DNA of 64,000 nucleotides. It comes from Halobacterium salinarum DSM 3754 (GTDB lineage Archaea; Halobacteriota; Halobacteria; Halobacteriales; Halobacteriaceae). Shown here one piece after another: positions 8,262 through 16,494 of this stretch. The first letter of the stretch is position 1. Every line of letters starts with the position of its first letter. The translations under genes were made by a program, and so were the position numbers. The notes below the pieces were generated by a model that had not been told where the DNA came from, did not search any database, and saw only the letters and a list, made by a program, of their open reading frames with translations. The stretch covers positions 372,001 to 436,000 of the forward strand of contig NZ_VRYN01000002.1 of assembly GCF_008124605.1 (NCBI RefSeq), in the 5' to 3' direction.

Positions 8262-8314
8262 AAACCCTATAATAATAGTTCCTAAACAATACGTTAGTTC
8301 CAGCGCGGCGCTGG
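8262..8314. other. AT-rich stretch followed by a GC-rich palindrome in a 290-nt non-coding gap
   Basis: The gap between the BtuF-like gene and the TFB gene (8189-8478) holds no convincing coding region. It contains a marked AT-rich segment (CTATAATAATAG at about 8266-8277, then TAAACAATACGTTAG). A perfect 15-nt hairpin palindrome CCAGCGC-G-GCGCTGG follows at 8300-8314. This could be a distal promoter for the TFB gene with a leader of about 180 nt, or the start of a small RNA. Confidence 0.4.
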
Positions 8315-8478
8315 CGAACAGATCGAGCACCGCCGCGCCCGCATGCGGCTGTGTCTGTCGGCCTAGCGGCCGTGTTGTCTCATCTCGGACCGCGACCGAA
8401 TACACAACTGTTAAGAGGGAACTGGGTAAATAACTTGGCTACGACTCATCCGGGTTTTTCCGGGGGGCTGTACGCTAC

Positions 8479-9438
8479 ATGACAGACGCACGAATGCGTT
8501 CCCGAGAGCAGGAGCGCACGGACGAGACGGAATCGGAATCGACGGACGGCTGCCCAGAGTGCGGTGGCCTCGTGGTCAACGACGAGGAGCACGGCGAGTC
8601 GGTGTGTGCCGACTGTGGGCTGGTCGTCGAGGAGGACGGCATCGACCGCGGCCCCGAGTGGCGCGCGTTCGACTCCAAGGAGAAAGACGAGAAATCCCGC
8701 GTCGGTGCCCCGACCACGAACACGATGCACGACAAGGGGCTGTCCACGAACATCGACTGGCGGGACAAGGACGCCTACGGGAACAGTCTCTCCAGCAACC
8801 AGCGCCAGAAGATGCAGCGCCTGCGCAAGTGGAACGAGCGCTTCCGCACCCGAGACGCCAAAGAGCGCAACCTCAAGCAGGCGCTCGGCGAGATCGACCG
8901 GATGGCCTCCGCGCTCGGGCTGCCGGACAACGTCCGGGAGACCGCGTCGGTGATCTACCGCCGCGCGCTCGGCGAGGACCTGCTGCCCGGGCGCTCCATC
9001 GAGGGCGTCGCCACGTCCTGCGTGTACGCCGCCGCGCGCCAGGCCGGCGTTCCCCGCAGCCTCGACGAGATCGCCGACGTGTCCCGCGTCGAGAAGGCGG
9101 AGATCGCGCGCACGTACCGCTACGTCGTCCGCGAGCTCGGCCTGGAGGTCGCGCCCGCCGACCCCGAGAGCTACGTGCCGCGGTTCGCAAGCGACCTCGG
9201 GCTCAGCGACGAGGCCTCCCACCGCGCCCGCGAGCTCCTGAAGACGGCCAAAGACAAGGGCGTCCACTCCGGCAAGTCGCCGGTCGGGCTCGCGGCCGCA
9301 GCGGTGTACGCCGCGGCGCTGCTGACGAACGAGAAGACGACGCAGGCGAAAGTCTCGGAGGTCGCGGACATCTCCGAGGTCACCATCCGCAACCGCTACC
9401 ACGAGCTGCTGGAGGCCGAAGACACTATTCCGGTGTAG
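8479..9438 (+). CDS. tfbF: Transcription initiation factor TFB
   Basis: This archaeal TFIIB homologue recruits RNA polymerase to TBP-bound promoters. The 319-residue protein has a zinc ribbon (Cys25, Cys28, Cys43, Cys46), a B-reader/linker (VGAPTTNTMHDKGLSTNIDW) and two cyclin repeats (about 115-210 and 215-315), ending in [15 protein letters not shown], the second-repeat helix-turn-helix that reads the BRE. Halobacterium salinarum has several TFBs; from its neighbours I believe this is the one named tfbF, but the letter is from memory of gene order. A second TFB gene lies at 45857. Possible TATA sequence lies at about 8424-8432 (GTAAATAAC), giving a leader of about 25 nt; a T-tract at 8455 is only 24 nt upstream. 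Confidence 0.93.
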   Translation: MTDARMRSREQERTDETESESTDGCPECGGLVVNDEEHGESVCADCGLVVEEDGIDRGPEWRAFDSKEKDEKSRVGAPTTNTMHDKGLSTNIDWRDKDAYGNSLSSNQRQKMQRLRKWNERFRTRDAKERNLKQALGEIDRMASALGLPDNVRETASVIYRRALGEDLLPGRSIEGVATSCVYAAARQAGVPRSLDEIADVSRVEKAEIARTYRYVVRELGLEVAPADPESYVPRFASDLGLSDEASHRARELLKTAKDKGVHSGKSPVGLAAAAVYAAALLTNEKTTQAKVSEVADISEVTIRNRYHELLEAEDTIPV

Positions 9439-9468
9439 ACGTCACACCCCGCTCGGAGGTGTCCCACC

Positions 9469-9473
9469 TTTTT
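9469..9473 (+). promoter_or_regulatory. T-tract promoter box of aroD
   Basis: TTTTT begins 30 nt upstream of the aroD ATG, between the TFB stop codon and aroD. It suggests that aroD has its own leaderless promoter and is not simply read from the TFB gene. Confidence 0.45.
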
Positions 9474-9498
9474 GCCACTGGCCGCGTGTGAGCCGGGT

Positions 9499-10179
9499 AT
9501 GGAGTTCCAGGATTTTCTGCTCGCCGCGTCAACCGGCGATCTCGGCGCCGCGCCAGCGGCCCCCGAACACGTCGACCTCGTCGAGTTCCGCATGGACCTG
9601 GCGGCCGACCCGCTGGCGGCCCTCGACGACTACGACGGAGTGTTGCCGGTGTTGGCGACCAACCGCGCCGACTGGGAGGGCGGGGCTGCGGCCGACGGCG
9701 GCGACCGGATCGACGCCCTCGCGGAGGCCGCAAGGACCGACTGCGTCGCAGCCGTCGACATCGAGCGCAGTGCGCTCGTGGACGACGACACCGCCGACGG
9801 CGCGGAGGCGCTTGCGGCGGCGCGTTCGACAGACACCACAACGGTGGTGTCAGCCCACGACTTCGACGGGACGCCGTCGCTGTCCGCGATGGCGGATCTG
9901 CTCGGGGAGGCGTGCTCGCTGGGCGACGTGGGGAAGCTAGCGGTGACCCCCCAGGACCGCGGTGACGCGCTGGACGTGATCCGTGTGACACACGAGTACA
10001 GCGCCGCGGGGATGACCGTGGCGACCATGGGCATGGGCGATCTGGGCCGACACACGCGGGCCGTAACCCCGCTGTACGGGTCGAAGCTCGGATACGCGCC
10101 GGTTGCCGACGGGGAGACGACCGCGCCCGGGCAGTACGCGCCGGCGGCGCTACAGGCGCTGATCGCCGACCTACAGTAG
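9499..10179 (+). CDS. aroD: 3-dehydroquinate dehydratase, type I
   Basis: It dehydrates 3-dehydroquinate to 3-dehydroshikimate, the third step of the shikimate pathway, by a Schiff-base mechanism. The 226-residue protein shows the type I features: the substrate-binding Glu in [13 protein letters not shown], the catalytic His in [12 protein letters not shown], the Schiff-base Lys in VGKLAVTPQ, and a late [24 protein letters not shown]. Other aromatic pathway genes lie within 6 kb on the opposite strand (dehydroquinate synthase, AroA'-type aldolase, trpCBA). The ATG at 9499 is chosen because a T-tract box lies exactly 30 nt upstream and the protein alignment starts there. Confidence 0.94.
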
Positions 10180-10226
10180 GTGGCCGCGTTCGGTGGGTTT
10201 ACCATTGGGGCCGACAGACATCCACT

Positions 10227-10637
10227 GTGGCTAACAGACGTGGACTGCTGGCTGGTGTGCTGGCGTTCGTCTACCCGGGGCTCGGACACATCTATCTGCG
10301 GGCGTGGGTGCGGGCCATCGCGTGGTTCGGGCTGTCGATGGCGGTTGCCGCGCTGGTCATCCCGGATGCCGCATACCAGGCGATCGAGGCGCGTGGGGTA
10401 CAAGGTGCGATCGACGCGGGCGCGACCATCGGACCGAGAGTGATGGTGAGCCTGCTTGCCGTACGGGTGTTCTGCACGCTTGACGCGTACATCCTGGCTG
10501 TCAAGGAGTCGTCGCCGGCGGCGGCAACCGACGACGACGCGGCTGTGTGTCCGGCCTGTGGGAACGAACTCGACGAGGAGCTGGAGTTCTGTCCGTGGTG
10601 TACGCAGCGCCTGGAGCGTCCCGGGGAGCTGGACTGA
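10227..10637 (+). CDS. Membrane protein with C-terminal zinc ribbon
   Basis: This 136-residue protein has a GTG start. Hydrophobic helices at about residues 7-24 (LLAGVLAFVYPGLGHIYL), 30-47 and 70-90 are followed by a linker and a zinc ribbon (CPACGNEL, then CPWCTQRL). The opening, with its YPGLGHIYLR motif, resembles TM2-like small membrane domains found with zinc ribbons in haloarchaea. No function is known. It is convergent with the dehydroquinate synthase gene, 6 nt between stops. No in-frame ATG precedes the GTG. Confidence 0.75.
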   Translation: MANRRGLLAGVLAFVYPGLGHIYLRAWVRAIAWFGLSMAVAALVIPDAAYQAIEARGVQGAIDAGATIGPRVMVSLLAVRVFCTLDAYILAVKESSPAAATDDDAAVCPACGNELDEELEFCPWCTQRLERPGELD

Positions 10638-10643
10638 CCGCGG

Positions 10644-11807
10644 TTACTGCTCGATGATGCGCTCGTCGATGGCCTCCCCGAAGTGGCGGCCGCCGTCCTG
10701 AAGGAAGACGTGGAGGTCGTCGCCGACGGACAGGTCCGTGACGGCCGTGCGGCCGTTGGGGGTTGCGACCTTGATCGTTTCGGCGTTCTGCAGGAGGGTT
10801 TCGATGCGGTCGCCGTCGTCGGTTTCGGCTTCCACGCGGAACATCGGCCGTTTCTCGATTTTCGCGCGCCCGACGACCGCCGAGCGGGTGCGCCCGTCGC
10901 CGTCGACGACCTGGACTTCGTCGCCGCTGCCGAGCTCCGCGAGGTATTTGGTGCCGCCGTCGGGCGTCCGCACGTAGGCGTGGACTGCGCCCGCGTTCAC
11001 GCGGAACGGCCGCGCGGCGACGTACGGCGACTGGGCGGTTTCGGCGTGCACGAAGAACAGCCCGCGGCTCATCGAGCCGACGAGCATCCCCTCGTCGTCG
11101 GCCAGCAGGCTGCCCGTGTCCACGCAGACGCGGTCGGCGCTGCCGGCCTCCTCGATGGTGGTGATGGTGGCCGTCGAGAGGGCGAGGTGTTCGCGGTCGG
11201 CGGCGTCCCGCACGGACACCGTGCGCCGGATCTCGTCGGGATCGTCGCTGTCGAGGAGGACGGCGTCCGCGCCGATGTCCAGCGTCTCGAAGGCGGTTTC
11301 GGCTTCCGCGGCGGATTCGACGCCGGCGACGAGCGTGGTTTCCTCGCCGATGCGCGCGATGAGGTTCTCCAGGGGGATGATCGTCCAGTCGTCGCCGACG
11401 ACGATGGTGTGGTCGGCGACCTCGGCGGCGGCCTGCGCGAACGGCTCGTACTCCTCGTCGCGGATGCGGACGTACGCCGTGTCGGCGTGCCCGCGGCGGA
11501 GCGCCGAGAGGTCGGCGCTCCCCGAGAAGTCAGCGGGGAGATCGACGGTGCCGTCGCCTTCGCCGTCCTTCCCGGCGACGTAGGCGTCGGGGTCGGCGTC
11601 GGTGCCTTCGGCGTCCTCGATGACGTTCGCGTCGTCGGTGGAGAACGCGGCGACGTTCACCGAGCCGAGTTCGCGGACGCGGGCGACGTCCGCGCGGTCG
11701 ACGAGCACCCAGTCGACGCCGGCCTCCAGGCCGGCGGTGATGCGGCGTTTGCGGGTCTCCCAGTCGCCGACTTCGTCGTCAGCTTTCAGCCAAACGGACC
11801 GTGTCAT
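10644..11807 (-). CDS. aroB: 3-dehydroquinate synthase II (archaeal AroB')
   Basis: In the archaeal variant of the shikimate pathway this NAD-dependent enzyme oxidatively deaminates and cyclises 2-amino-3,7-dideoxy-D-threo-hept-6-ulosonate to 3-dehydroquinate. The 387-residue length and the motifs SVWLKADDEVGDWETRKRRIT, LVDSDDPDEIRRT, DTGSLLADDEGMLVGSMSRGLFFVHAE, PFRVNAGAVHAYV and LAELGSGDEVQVVDGDGRTR are typical of the family (COG1465). The partner enzyme making its substrate is encoded at 12212-13009 on the same strand, with a short opposite-strand gene between. The box CTTTAGG lies 29 nt upstream of the ATG. Confidence 0.94.
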   Translation of the reverse strand: MTRSVWLKADDEVGDWETRKRRITAGLEAGVDWVLVDRADVARVRELGSVNVAAFSTDDANVIEDAEGTDADPDAYVAGKDGEGDGTVDLPADFSGSADLSALRRGHADTAYVRIRDEEYEPFAQAAAEVADHTIVVGDDWTIIPLENLIARIGEETTLVAGVESAAEAETAFETLDIGADAVLLDSDDPDEIRRTVSVRDAADREHLALSTATITTIEEAGSADRVCVDTGSLLADDEGMLVGSMSRGLFFVHAETAQSPYVAARPFRVNAGAVHAYVRTPDGGTKYLAELGSGDEVQVVDGDGRTRSAVVGRAKIEKRPMFRVEAETDDGDRIETLLQNAETIKVATPNGRTAVTDLSVGDDLHVFLQDGGRHFGEAIDERIIEQ

Positions 11808-11909
11808 TGCCGGATGGAGGCGGCACGCGGCCTAAAGCGTACCGGAGCGGCTGACGCGTGGCATACCAGAAGCGGGCGATTTATTCGTCGGTGGCGTCGT
11901 AGCTGCGGT

Positions 11910-12215
11910 ATGGCAACCCGCGAAGGGGAACAGAGCTTCCTTGCTGATCGGATGCCGCTTCCCGTGGACGCTGCACAGTCGCTGAGCTGGGCGCTTGGCA
12001 GCGAGATCGCGGCGGAGAAGCCCGAGTGTGCGCGCCTCGAACACGCCGACTGGAGCTGCTCGGTGACGGTGTTCGAGGCGACACCGAACACCGTGATCGC
12101 GCGGTTCCGGACGGCCGTCGGCCGGGAGTCGTTTTTCGGGCTGGCGAGGGCGGACGTCGAGGACGTGCTCGCGCGTGCGCCGGGCGGGTGGCAGGTGACT
12201 GACGCCGAGCGTTAG
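11910..12215 (+). CDS. Conserved haloarchaeal hypothetical protein (101 aa)
   Basis: The protein starts ATREGEQSFLADRMPLPVDA, is soluble and mixed alpha/beta in appearance, and has one Cys-containing patch (ECARLEHADWSCSV). I do not recognise a domain. It lies on the opposite strand between the two genes that make dehydroquinate, and its stop overlaps the AroA'-type gene's stop by 4 nt (TTAG shared). A box GATTTATTCG (about 11878-11887) lies about 28-32 nt upstream of the ATG, supporting the start. Its position suggests a link to aromatic biosynthesis but nothing in the sequence shows it. Confidence 0.7.
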   Translation: MATREGEQSFLADRMPLPVDAAQSLSWALGSEIAAEKPECARLEHADWSCSVTVFEATPNTVIARFRTAVGRESFFGLARADVEDVLARAPGGWQVTDAER

Positions 12216-13009
12216 GCGTCGACGACGAGACCGGCCCGGGCGAGCGCCGCTTCGGGGTCGGCGTCGTCGTGGACGACCGCCGAGATGGCGGCGGTCATCG
12301 CGCCGGGAGTGGCGTGTTGGAAGACGGTGCGGCCAGTGGAGACGCCGGCCGCGCCGGCGTCCATGGCGTCCCGGATGCCCTGCAGTGTTTCGCGGTCGCC
12401 GGCGGGGTCGCCGCCGGCGATGATGACTGGCTTGGCGGTGGCATCAACGACGCGCTGGAAGCTCTCGGTGCTGCCCGAGTAGGCGGTTTTGATGACGTCC
12501 GCGCCGACTTCCTCGGCGAGGCGGACGGCGTGACCGAGGTTCGCGGCGTCGTGTTCGTCGACGCCGGGGCCGCGGGCGTACGCCATCGCGAGCACGGGAA
12601 CGCCGAGGCGGTCGGCGTCGGCGGCGACGTCCGCGAGCGCGGTGATCTGGTCGGGTTCGTGGTCGCTGCCGACGTTGATGTGGAAGGAGACGGCGTCCGC
12701 GCCGGCGCGGACCGCGTCTTCGACGGTGCCGGTGCGGCGTTTGTCCGTCTGGTCGGGGCCGAGGGTCGTTGAGGCGTTGAGGTGGACGATGTAGCCGGCG
12801 TCGCCCTTGTTGGGGTGGACGCGGGGGGCGATGCCCGGCTGGGTGAGGACGGCGTCGGCGCCGTTGGCTGTGACCTCACGGATGGTGGCTTCGATGTCCA
12901 CGAGGCCGTCGATCGCGCCGAGGGTGATGCCGTGATCCATCGGGATCGTGAGGAGTCTGTCGTCGGTGCTGATGCGGTTGAGTCGTGCGGTTTTCCCGGC
13001 GTCAGTCAT
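12212..13009 (-). CDS. aroA': 2-amino-3,7-dideoxy-D-threo-hept-6-ulosonate synthase (archaeal AroA')
   Basis: This class I aldolase-fold enzyme (FbaB/DhnA type) makes the first intermediate of the archaeal shikimate route, used by the AroB' enzyme encoded nearby. The 265-residue protein shows LLTIPMDHGITLGAIDGL, the region VSFHINVGSDHEPDQI, the Schiff-base Lys in DVIKTAYSGSTESF, and phosphate-binding VIIAGGDPAGDRETL and AGAAGVSTGRTVFQH. It belongs to the fructose-bisphosphate aldolase family, but the pathway context argues for the aromatic role. It lies immediately downstream of trpA on the same strand (24-nt gap to the trpA stop), so it may be read from the trp transcript as well. Confidence 0.92.
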   Translation of the reverse strand: MTDAGKTARLNRISTDDRLLTIPMDHGITLGAIDGLVDIEATIREVTANGADAVLTQPGIAPRVHPNKGDAGYIVHLNASTTLGPDQTDKRRTGTVEDAVRAGADAVSFHINVGSDHEPDQITALADVAADADRLGVPVLAMAYARGPGVDEHDAANLGHAVRLAEEVGADVIKTAYSGSTESFQRVVDATAKPVIIAGGDPAGDRETLQGIRDAMDAGAAGVSTGRTVFQHATPGAMTAAISAVVHDDADPEAALARAGLVVDA

Positions 13010-13033
13010 TGGTACTGGCTAGCAAACGTTGGG

Positions 13034-13864
13034 CTATTTGTGTTCCGGTTCCGGCACGCCCCGAGCGGCGCCGGCCTTCAGCTCGGCGGCGAGGTCCCGC
13101 AGGCGATCGGCGACCACGCTGGGGGGGTCGTCGTCGGCAACACCGTCGGCGACCGTGTCGACGTACGCGCTCCCCACGATGACGCCGTCAGCACCGCTGG
13201 CCGTGATCTCGCGGGCCTGCTCGCCCGAGGAGACGCCGAACCCCACGGCCTTCGGGATGTCCGTGTGCTGGAGGGCCGCGAGCGCGTCCGGCGTCGCCGC
13301 GCTGACTTCCTCACGGGCACCCGTCGTGCCGACCCGGCCCTGCACGTAGACGAACCCGGTGGTCAGATCGAGCATGCGCTCGCGGCGGTCGGCGGTGGTC
13401 GTCGGCGCAACGACGAACACGAGATCGAGGCCGTGGGCGCGACACGCCTCCCGGAGCGGGCCGGACTCGTCGACGGGCAGATCCGGAACCACGAACCCGG
13501 AGACGCCCGCCTCGGCCGCCGCGGAGACGAACGCCGCGGGCCCGGCGCGGTCGCCGTACTGGAACAGGAGGTTGTAGTAGGTCATACAGACAACCGGCAC
13601 GTCGGCGTCGATGCGCGCCACGAGATCCAGGTAGGCGTCGGGCGTCATGCCGGCATCGAGCGCGCGCTTGATCGCGTTCTGGATGGTTGTCCCCTCCGCG
13701 ACGGGTTCGCTGAACGGCAGCCCGAGTTCGATCACGTCCGTGCCGCCGTCCACGAGCGCGTCGATGTACTCGGCGGTCGCGGCGGGCGTCGGATCGCCCG
13801 CGACCACGTACGACACCAGCGCCGGGCCGTCGTCGAAGGCCGCGGCGAGGTCGCTGCGGGTCAC
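13034..13864 (-). CDS. trpA: Tryptophan synthase alpha chain
   Basis: It cleaves indole-3-glycerol phosphate to indole and glyceraldehyde 3-phosphate and passes indole to the beta subunit. The 276-residue TIM-barrel protein has [11 protein letters not shown], the catalytic Glu in [11 protein letters not shown], and the phosphate-binding [14 protein letters not shown] and [10 protein letters not shown]. The residue matching the second catalytic acid (Asp60 of the Salmonella enzyme, in LADG) is Glu in this protein (VAEG), a conservative change I also recall in other haloarchaea. The GTG start at 13864 overlaps the trpB stop (GTGA), so the two genes are translationally coupled; the open frame upstream is a shadow of trpB. 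Confidence 0.95.
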
Positions 13865-15153
13865 TGCTCGAACACCTCCATGTCCGGCGCGGCGTCGATG
13901 TCGTTGGCCGCCGACGCCTCGATGACGGTGTCCAGATCCTTGTCCCCCCGGCCGGAGACGTTCACCACCACGGGACCGTCGCCGTCGTACTGGTCGAGGG
14001 CGGCGACCGCGTGGCTCGTTTCGAGGGCGGGGATCACGCCCTCGTCGCGCGACAGCCGGTGGAACGCCGCGAGCGCGGCGTCGTCGTCGACGTTGGTGGG
14101 TGTGATGCGGCCGGTGTCGACGAGGTGTGCCAGCTCCGGGCCGACCCCCGCGTAGTCGAGGCCGGCGGACACGGAGTGTGATTCCACGATCTGGCCGGTC
14201 TCCGTCTGAAGGAGTTTCGTGCGCGCGCCGTGCAGGACGCCCTCGGTGCCCGTCGAGAGGCTGGCGGAGTTCGGCGCGTACCCCGCGTCGTCGTCGACGC
14301 CGAGGCGCGAGCCGCCGGCTTCGACGGCCAGCAGGTCCACGTCGGGGGCCGGCTCGTGTGTGCCCGCCGGAGCCCCCGGCAGGCTGGCGCTCCCGACGAA
14401 CGCGCCGAACGCACCCATGGTGTTCGAGCCGCCGCCGGCGCACGCGATGACGGCGGCCGGGAGTTCGCCGAGCTGCTCGCGGGACTGCGCGCGCAGCTCC
14501 TCGCTGATGATCGCCTGGAAGTCCCGCACCATCGACGGGAACGGGTGTGGGCCGACGACCGACCCGATGACGTAGTGGGTGTCCGCGACGTTCGTCGCCC
14601 AGTCACGCATCGTCTCGTTGATGGCCTCTTTCAGCGTCCCCGAGCCGACGGTCACCGGGTTCACGTCGGCGTCGTGCAGCCGCATCCGGAAGACGTTGGG
14701 GCGCTGGCGGTTCACGTCGGTGCGCCCCATGTAGATCTCGCATGGCATCTCCAGGGCGGCACAGGCCATCGCGGTTGCGGTGCCGTGCTGGCCGGCCCCG
14801 GTCTCCGCGACGATGCGGTCTTTGCCCATGTATTTGGCGAGCAACACCTGCCCCAGGGCGTTGTTGAGTTTGTGCGCGCCGCCGTGCAGGAGGTCCTCGC
14901 GTTTGAGGTAGACGTCGACGCCGTGGCGCTGGCTGAGCGTCGGGGCGTGGGTCAGCGGCGTGGGCCGCCCGCCGAACGAGCGGATTCGCTGGCGGAAGTC
15001 GTCCACGAAGCCGTCCTCGTTGTCCAGGACGTACCGCTCGTAGGCGTCGGTCAGTTCCTCGACTGCGGGCATCAGTACCTCGGGGACGTACTGGCCGCCG
15101 TAGTCCCCGAACGTTCCGTCCGTCCGTGTCGTGTCGTCGGTGTTCGTGCTCAT
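13861..15153 (-). CDS. trpB: Tryptophan synthase beta chain
   Basis: This PLP enzyme condenses indole with serine to give tryptophan. The 430-residue protein begins with an acidic haloarchaeal lead, then [20 protein letters not shown]. It carries the PLP Lys in [11 protein letters not shown], the mobile [12 protein letters not shown] loop, the phosphate-binding [12 protein letters not shown] and the C-terminal NVSGRGDKD. It is the canonical TrpB1 type that pairs with TrpA. Its start overlaps the trpC stop by 4 nt (ATGA at 15150-15153) and its stop overlaps trpA by 4 nt, giving a tight trpC-trpB-trpA operon. Confidence 0.97.
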
Positions 15154-15905
15154 GCAGTGACAAGCCTCCGTGTGGTGTCGCGTACCGGGCCGTCCATGAT
15201 CGCGCTCCCGACGAGCAGTCCGTCCGCGCCCGCCGCCCGCATCGTGCGGGCGTCGGTGGGCGTCGCGATCCCGGATTCGGCGACGAGCGTAACGTCAGCC
15301 GGCGCCTCGGGGGCGACGGCACCGAACGTGTCGAGATCAACCGTGAGGGCGGTGAGGTCGCGGTTGTTCACGCCGATGATGTCCGCGTCGGCGTCGACGG
15401 CGCGCGCCAGCTCCCGGGGGCTGTGGACTTCGACGAGCGCCTGGAAGCCGCGGTCGCGGGCGGCCGCGAGCATGTCGCCGAGGTCGTCGCCGAGGAACCG
15501 CGCGATGAGCAACACGGCGTCGGCCGCGACGGCGTCCAGTTGGGGTTCGGTCAACAGGAAGTCCTTGCGCAACACGGGCACGTCGACGGCGTCCCGGATC
15601 GCGCGCAGCGCGTCCGTGCTGCCGTCGAAGTGGTGTGGCTCGGTGAGCACGGAGACGGCTGCCGCGCCGCCGGCGACCATCTCGCGGGCGAGCTCTGCGG
15701 GGTCGCCGCTGTGTTCGGTGTCGGTGGTCGGGCTGGTGGGTTTCACCTCGGCGATGATCGGCGTGCGGCCGTCGGCGGCCGCGCTGTGGAGGGCGGCGGG
15801 CAGCGAGCGCGCCGAGACGGTGCACCGCCGTGTCGGTGGGTCGCGGCGGCGGGCGGCCGCCAGGATCGACTGGACCGGGGACGCCAACGACGAACTGTCG
15901 TCCAT
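15150..15905 (-). CDS. trpC: Indole-3-glycerol-phosphate synthase
   Basis: It closes the indole ring in tryptophan synthesis. The 251-residue TIM-barrel protein has the family Lys residues in [11 protein letters not shown] and [12 protein letters not shown], then [10 protein letters not shown], the Asn in IIGVNNRDL and [28 protein letters not shown]. It is the first gene of trpCBA. The promoter upstream has a TATA element (CTTTATG on the coding strand) and two TGTACA palindromes, one overlapping the TATA box and one only 4-9 nt before the ATG. This implies a leaderless, repressible transcript. The other trp genes (E, G, D, F) are not in this window. Confidence 0.96.
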
Positions 15906-15908
15906 TGT

Positions 15909-15938
15909 TGTACATCAATGCATTACTCTGTACATAAA
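15909..15938 (-). promoter_or_regulatory. trpC promoter with two TGTACA operator-like palindromes
   Basis: TGTACA occurs at 15909-15914 and 15929-15934, exactly 20 bp (two helical turns) apart. On the coding strand the distal copy overlaps the TATA element CTTTATG, about 30 nt upstream of the trpC ATG; the proximal copy covers the expected start site. TGTACA is the TRP box bound by TrpY in Methanothermobacter (established); its use here is inferred. Confidence 0.6.
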
Positions 15939-15989
15939 GCTTGCGTCAGCCGGGACGCTCAAGGCCCACACGACCAACCGGCTACGCAC

Positions 15990-16439
15990 ATGGGTCCGAC
16001 CGGAGTCTACGCACGCAGCATCGACGGCATCGGCACCGTACAACTGGGCATCGCGGGCGACCGCGTCATCAGCGTCTCGTTCCCCACCCACGCGCCCGAG
16101 GACGCCGCCACCCACCCGCTGCTTGACCGCATCGCGGACTACGCGGCCGGTAGTGCCGAGGACTTCCGAGACGTCCCCATCGGCCTCACGCTCCCAACCC
16201 CCCAGCGCCGCGTGCTCGAAACCATCCGATCGGTCCCCTACGGCGACCGCGCCGACGTGGAACTGGCAGCCCGCATGACCGCCGGCATCGACCACACCAC
16301 CACGGACGGCCACAACACGGTCAGGACTGCCCTGGAAGCGAACCCGGTCCCGCTGCTGGTCCCCGATCACCGCGTCGAGAACGCGCCGTCGAGTGCACCC
16401 CCACGCGTCGCAGAAACCCTCCGCAACCTCGAACGCTGA
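15990..16439 (+). CDS. Alkyltransferase-like (MGMT/Ogt family) protein lacking the acceptor cysteine
   Basis: The 149-residue protein matches the DNA-binding domain of O6-alkylguanine-DNA alkyltransferases: TLPTPQRRVLETIRSVPYGD (residues 68-86), the GHNTVRTALEANPVPLLVPDHRVEN block (about 107-131). The motif that is PCHR in active enzymes is PDHR: Asp126 (codon GAT at 16365) replaces the alkyl-accepting Cys. It therefore cannot work by Cys alkyl transfer. Alkyltransferase-like (ATL) proteins lacking Cys flag damage for nucleotide excision repair, but usually carry Trp or Ala at this site. It is divergent from trpC with about 84 nt between, so its promoter adjoins the trp operators. Confidence 0.85.
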   Translation: MGPTGVYARSIDGIGTVQLGIAGDRVISVSFPTHAPEDAATHPLLDRIADYAAGSAEDFRDVPIGLTLPTPQRRVLETIRSVPYGDRADVELAARMTAGIDHTTTDGHNTVRTALEANPVPLLVPDHRVENAPSSAPPRVAETLRNLER

Positions 16440-16494
16440 CCCGCAGGCGGCGCTGCGAACACGCGCTCCGGGAGAAAAGACGCCGCGACCGCGG

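Noticed and set aside
13864-14443. Upstream extension of the trpA frame giving a 469-residue protein
   Set aside because: The extension overlaps trpB in another frame with no family similarity; the GTG at 13864 in a GTGA overlap is the natural start.
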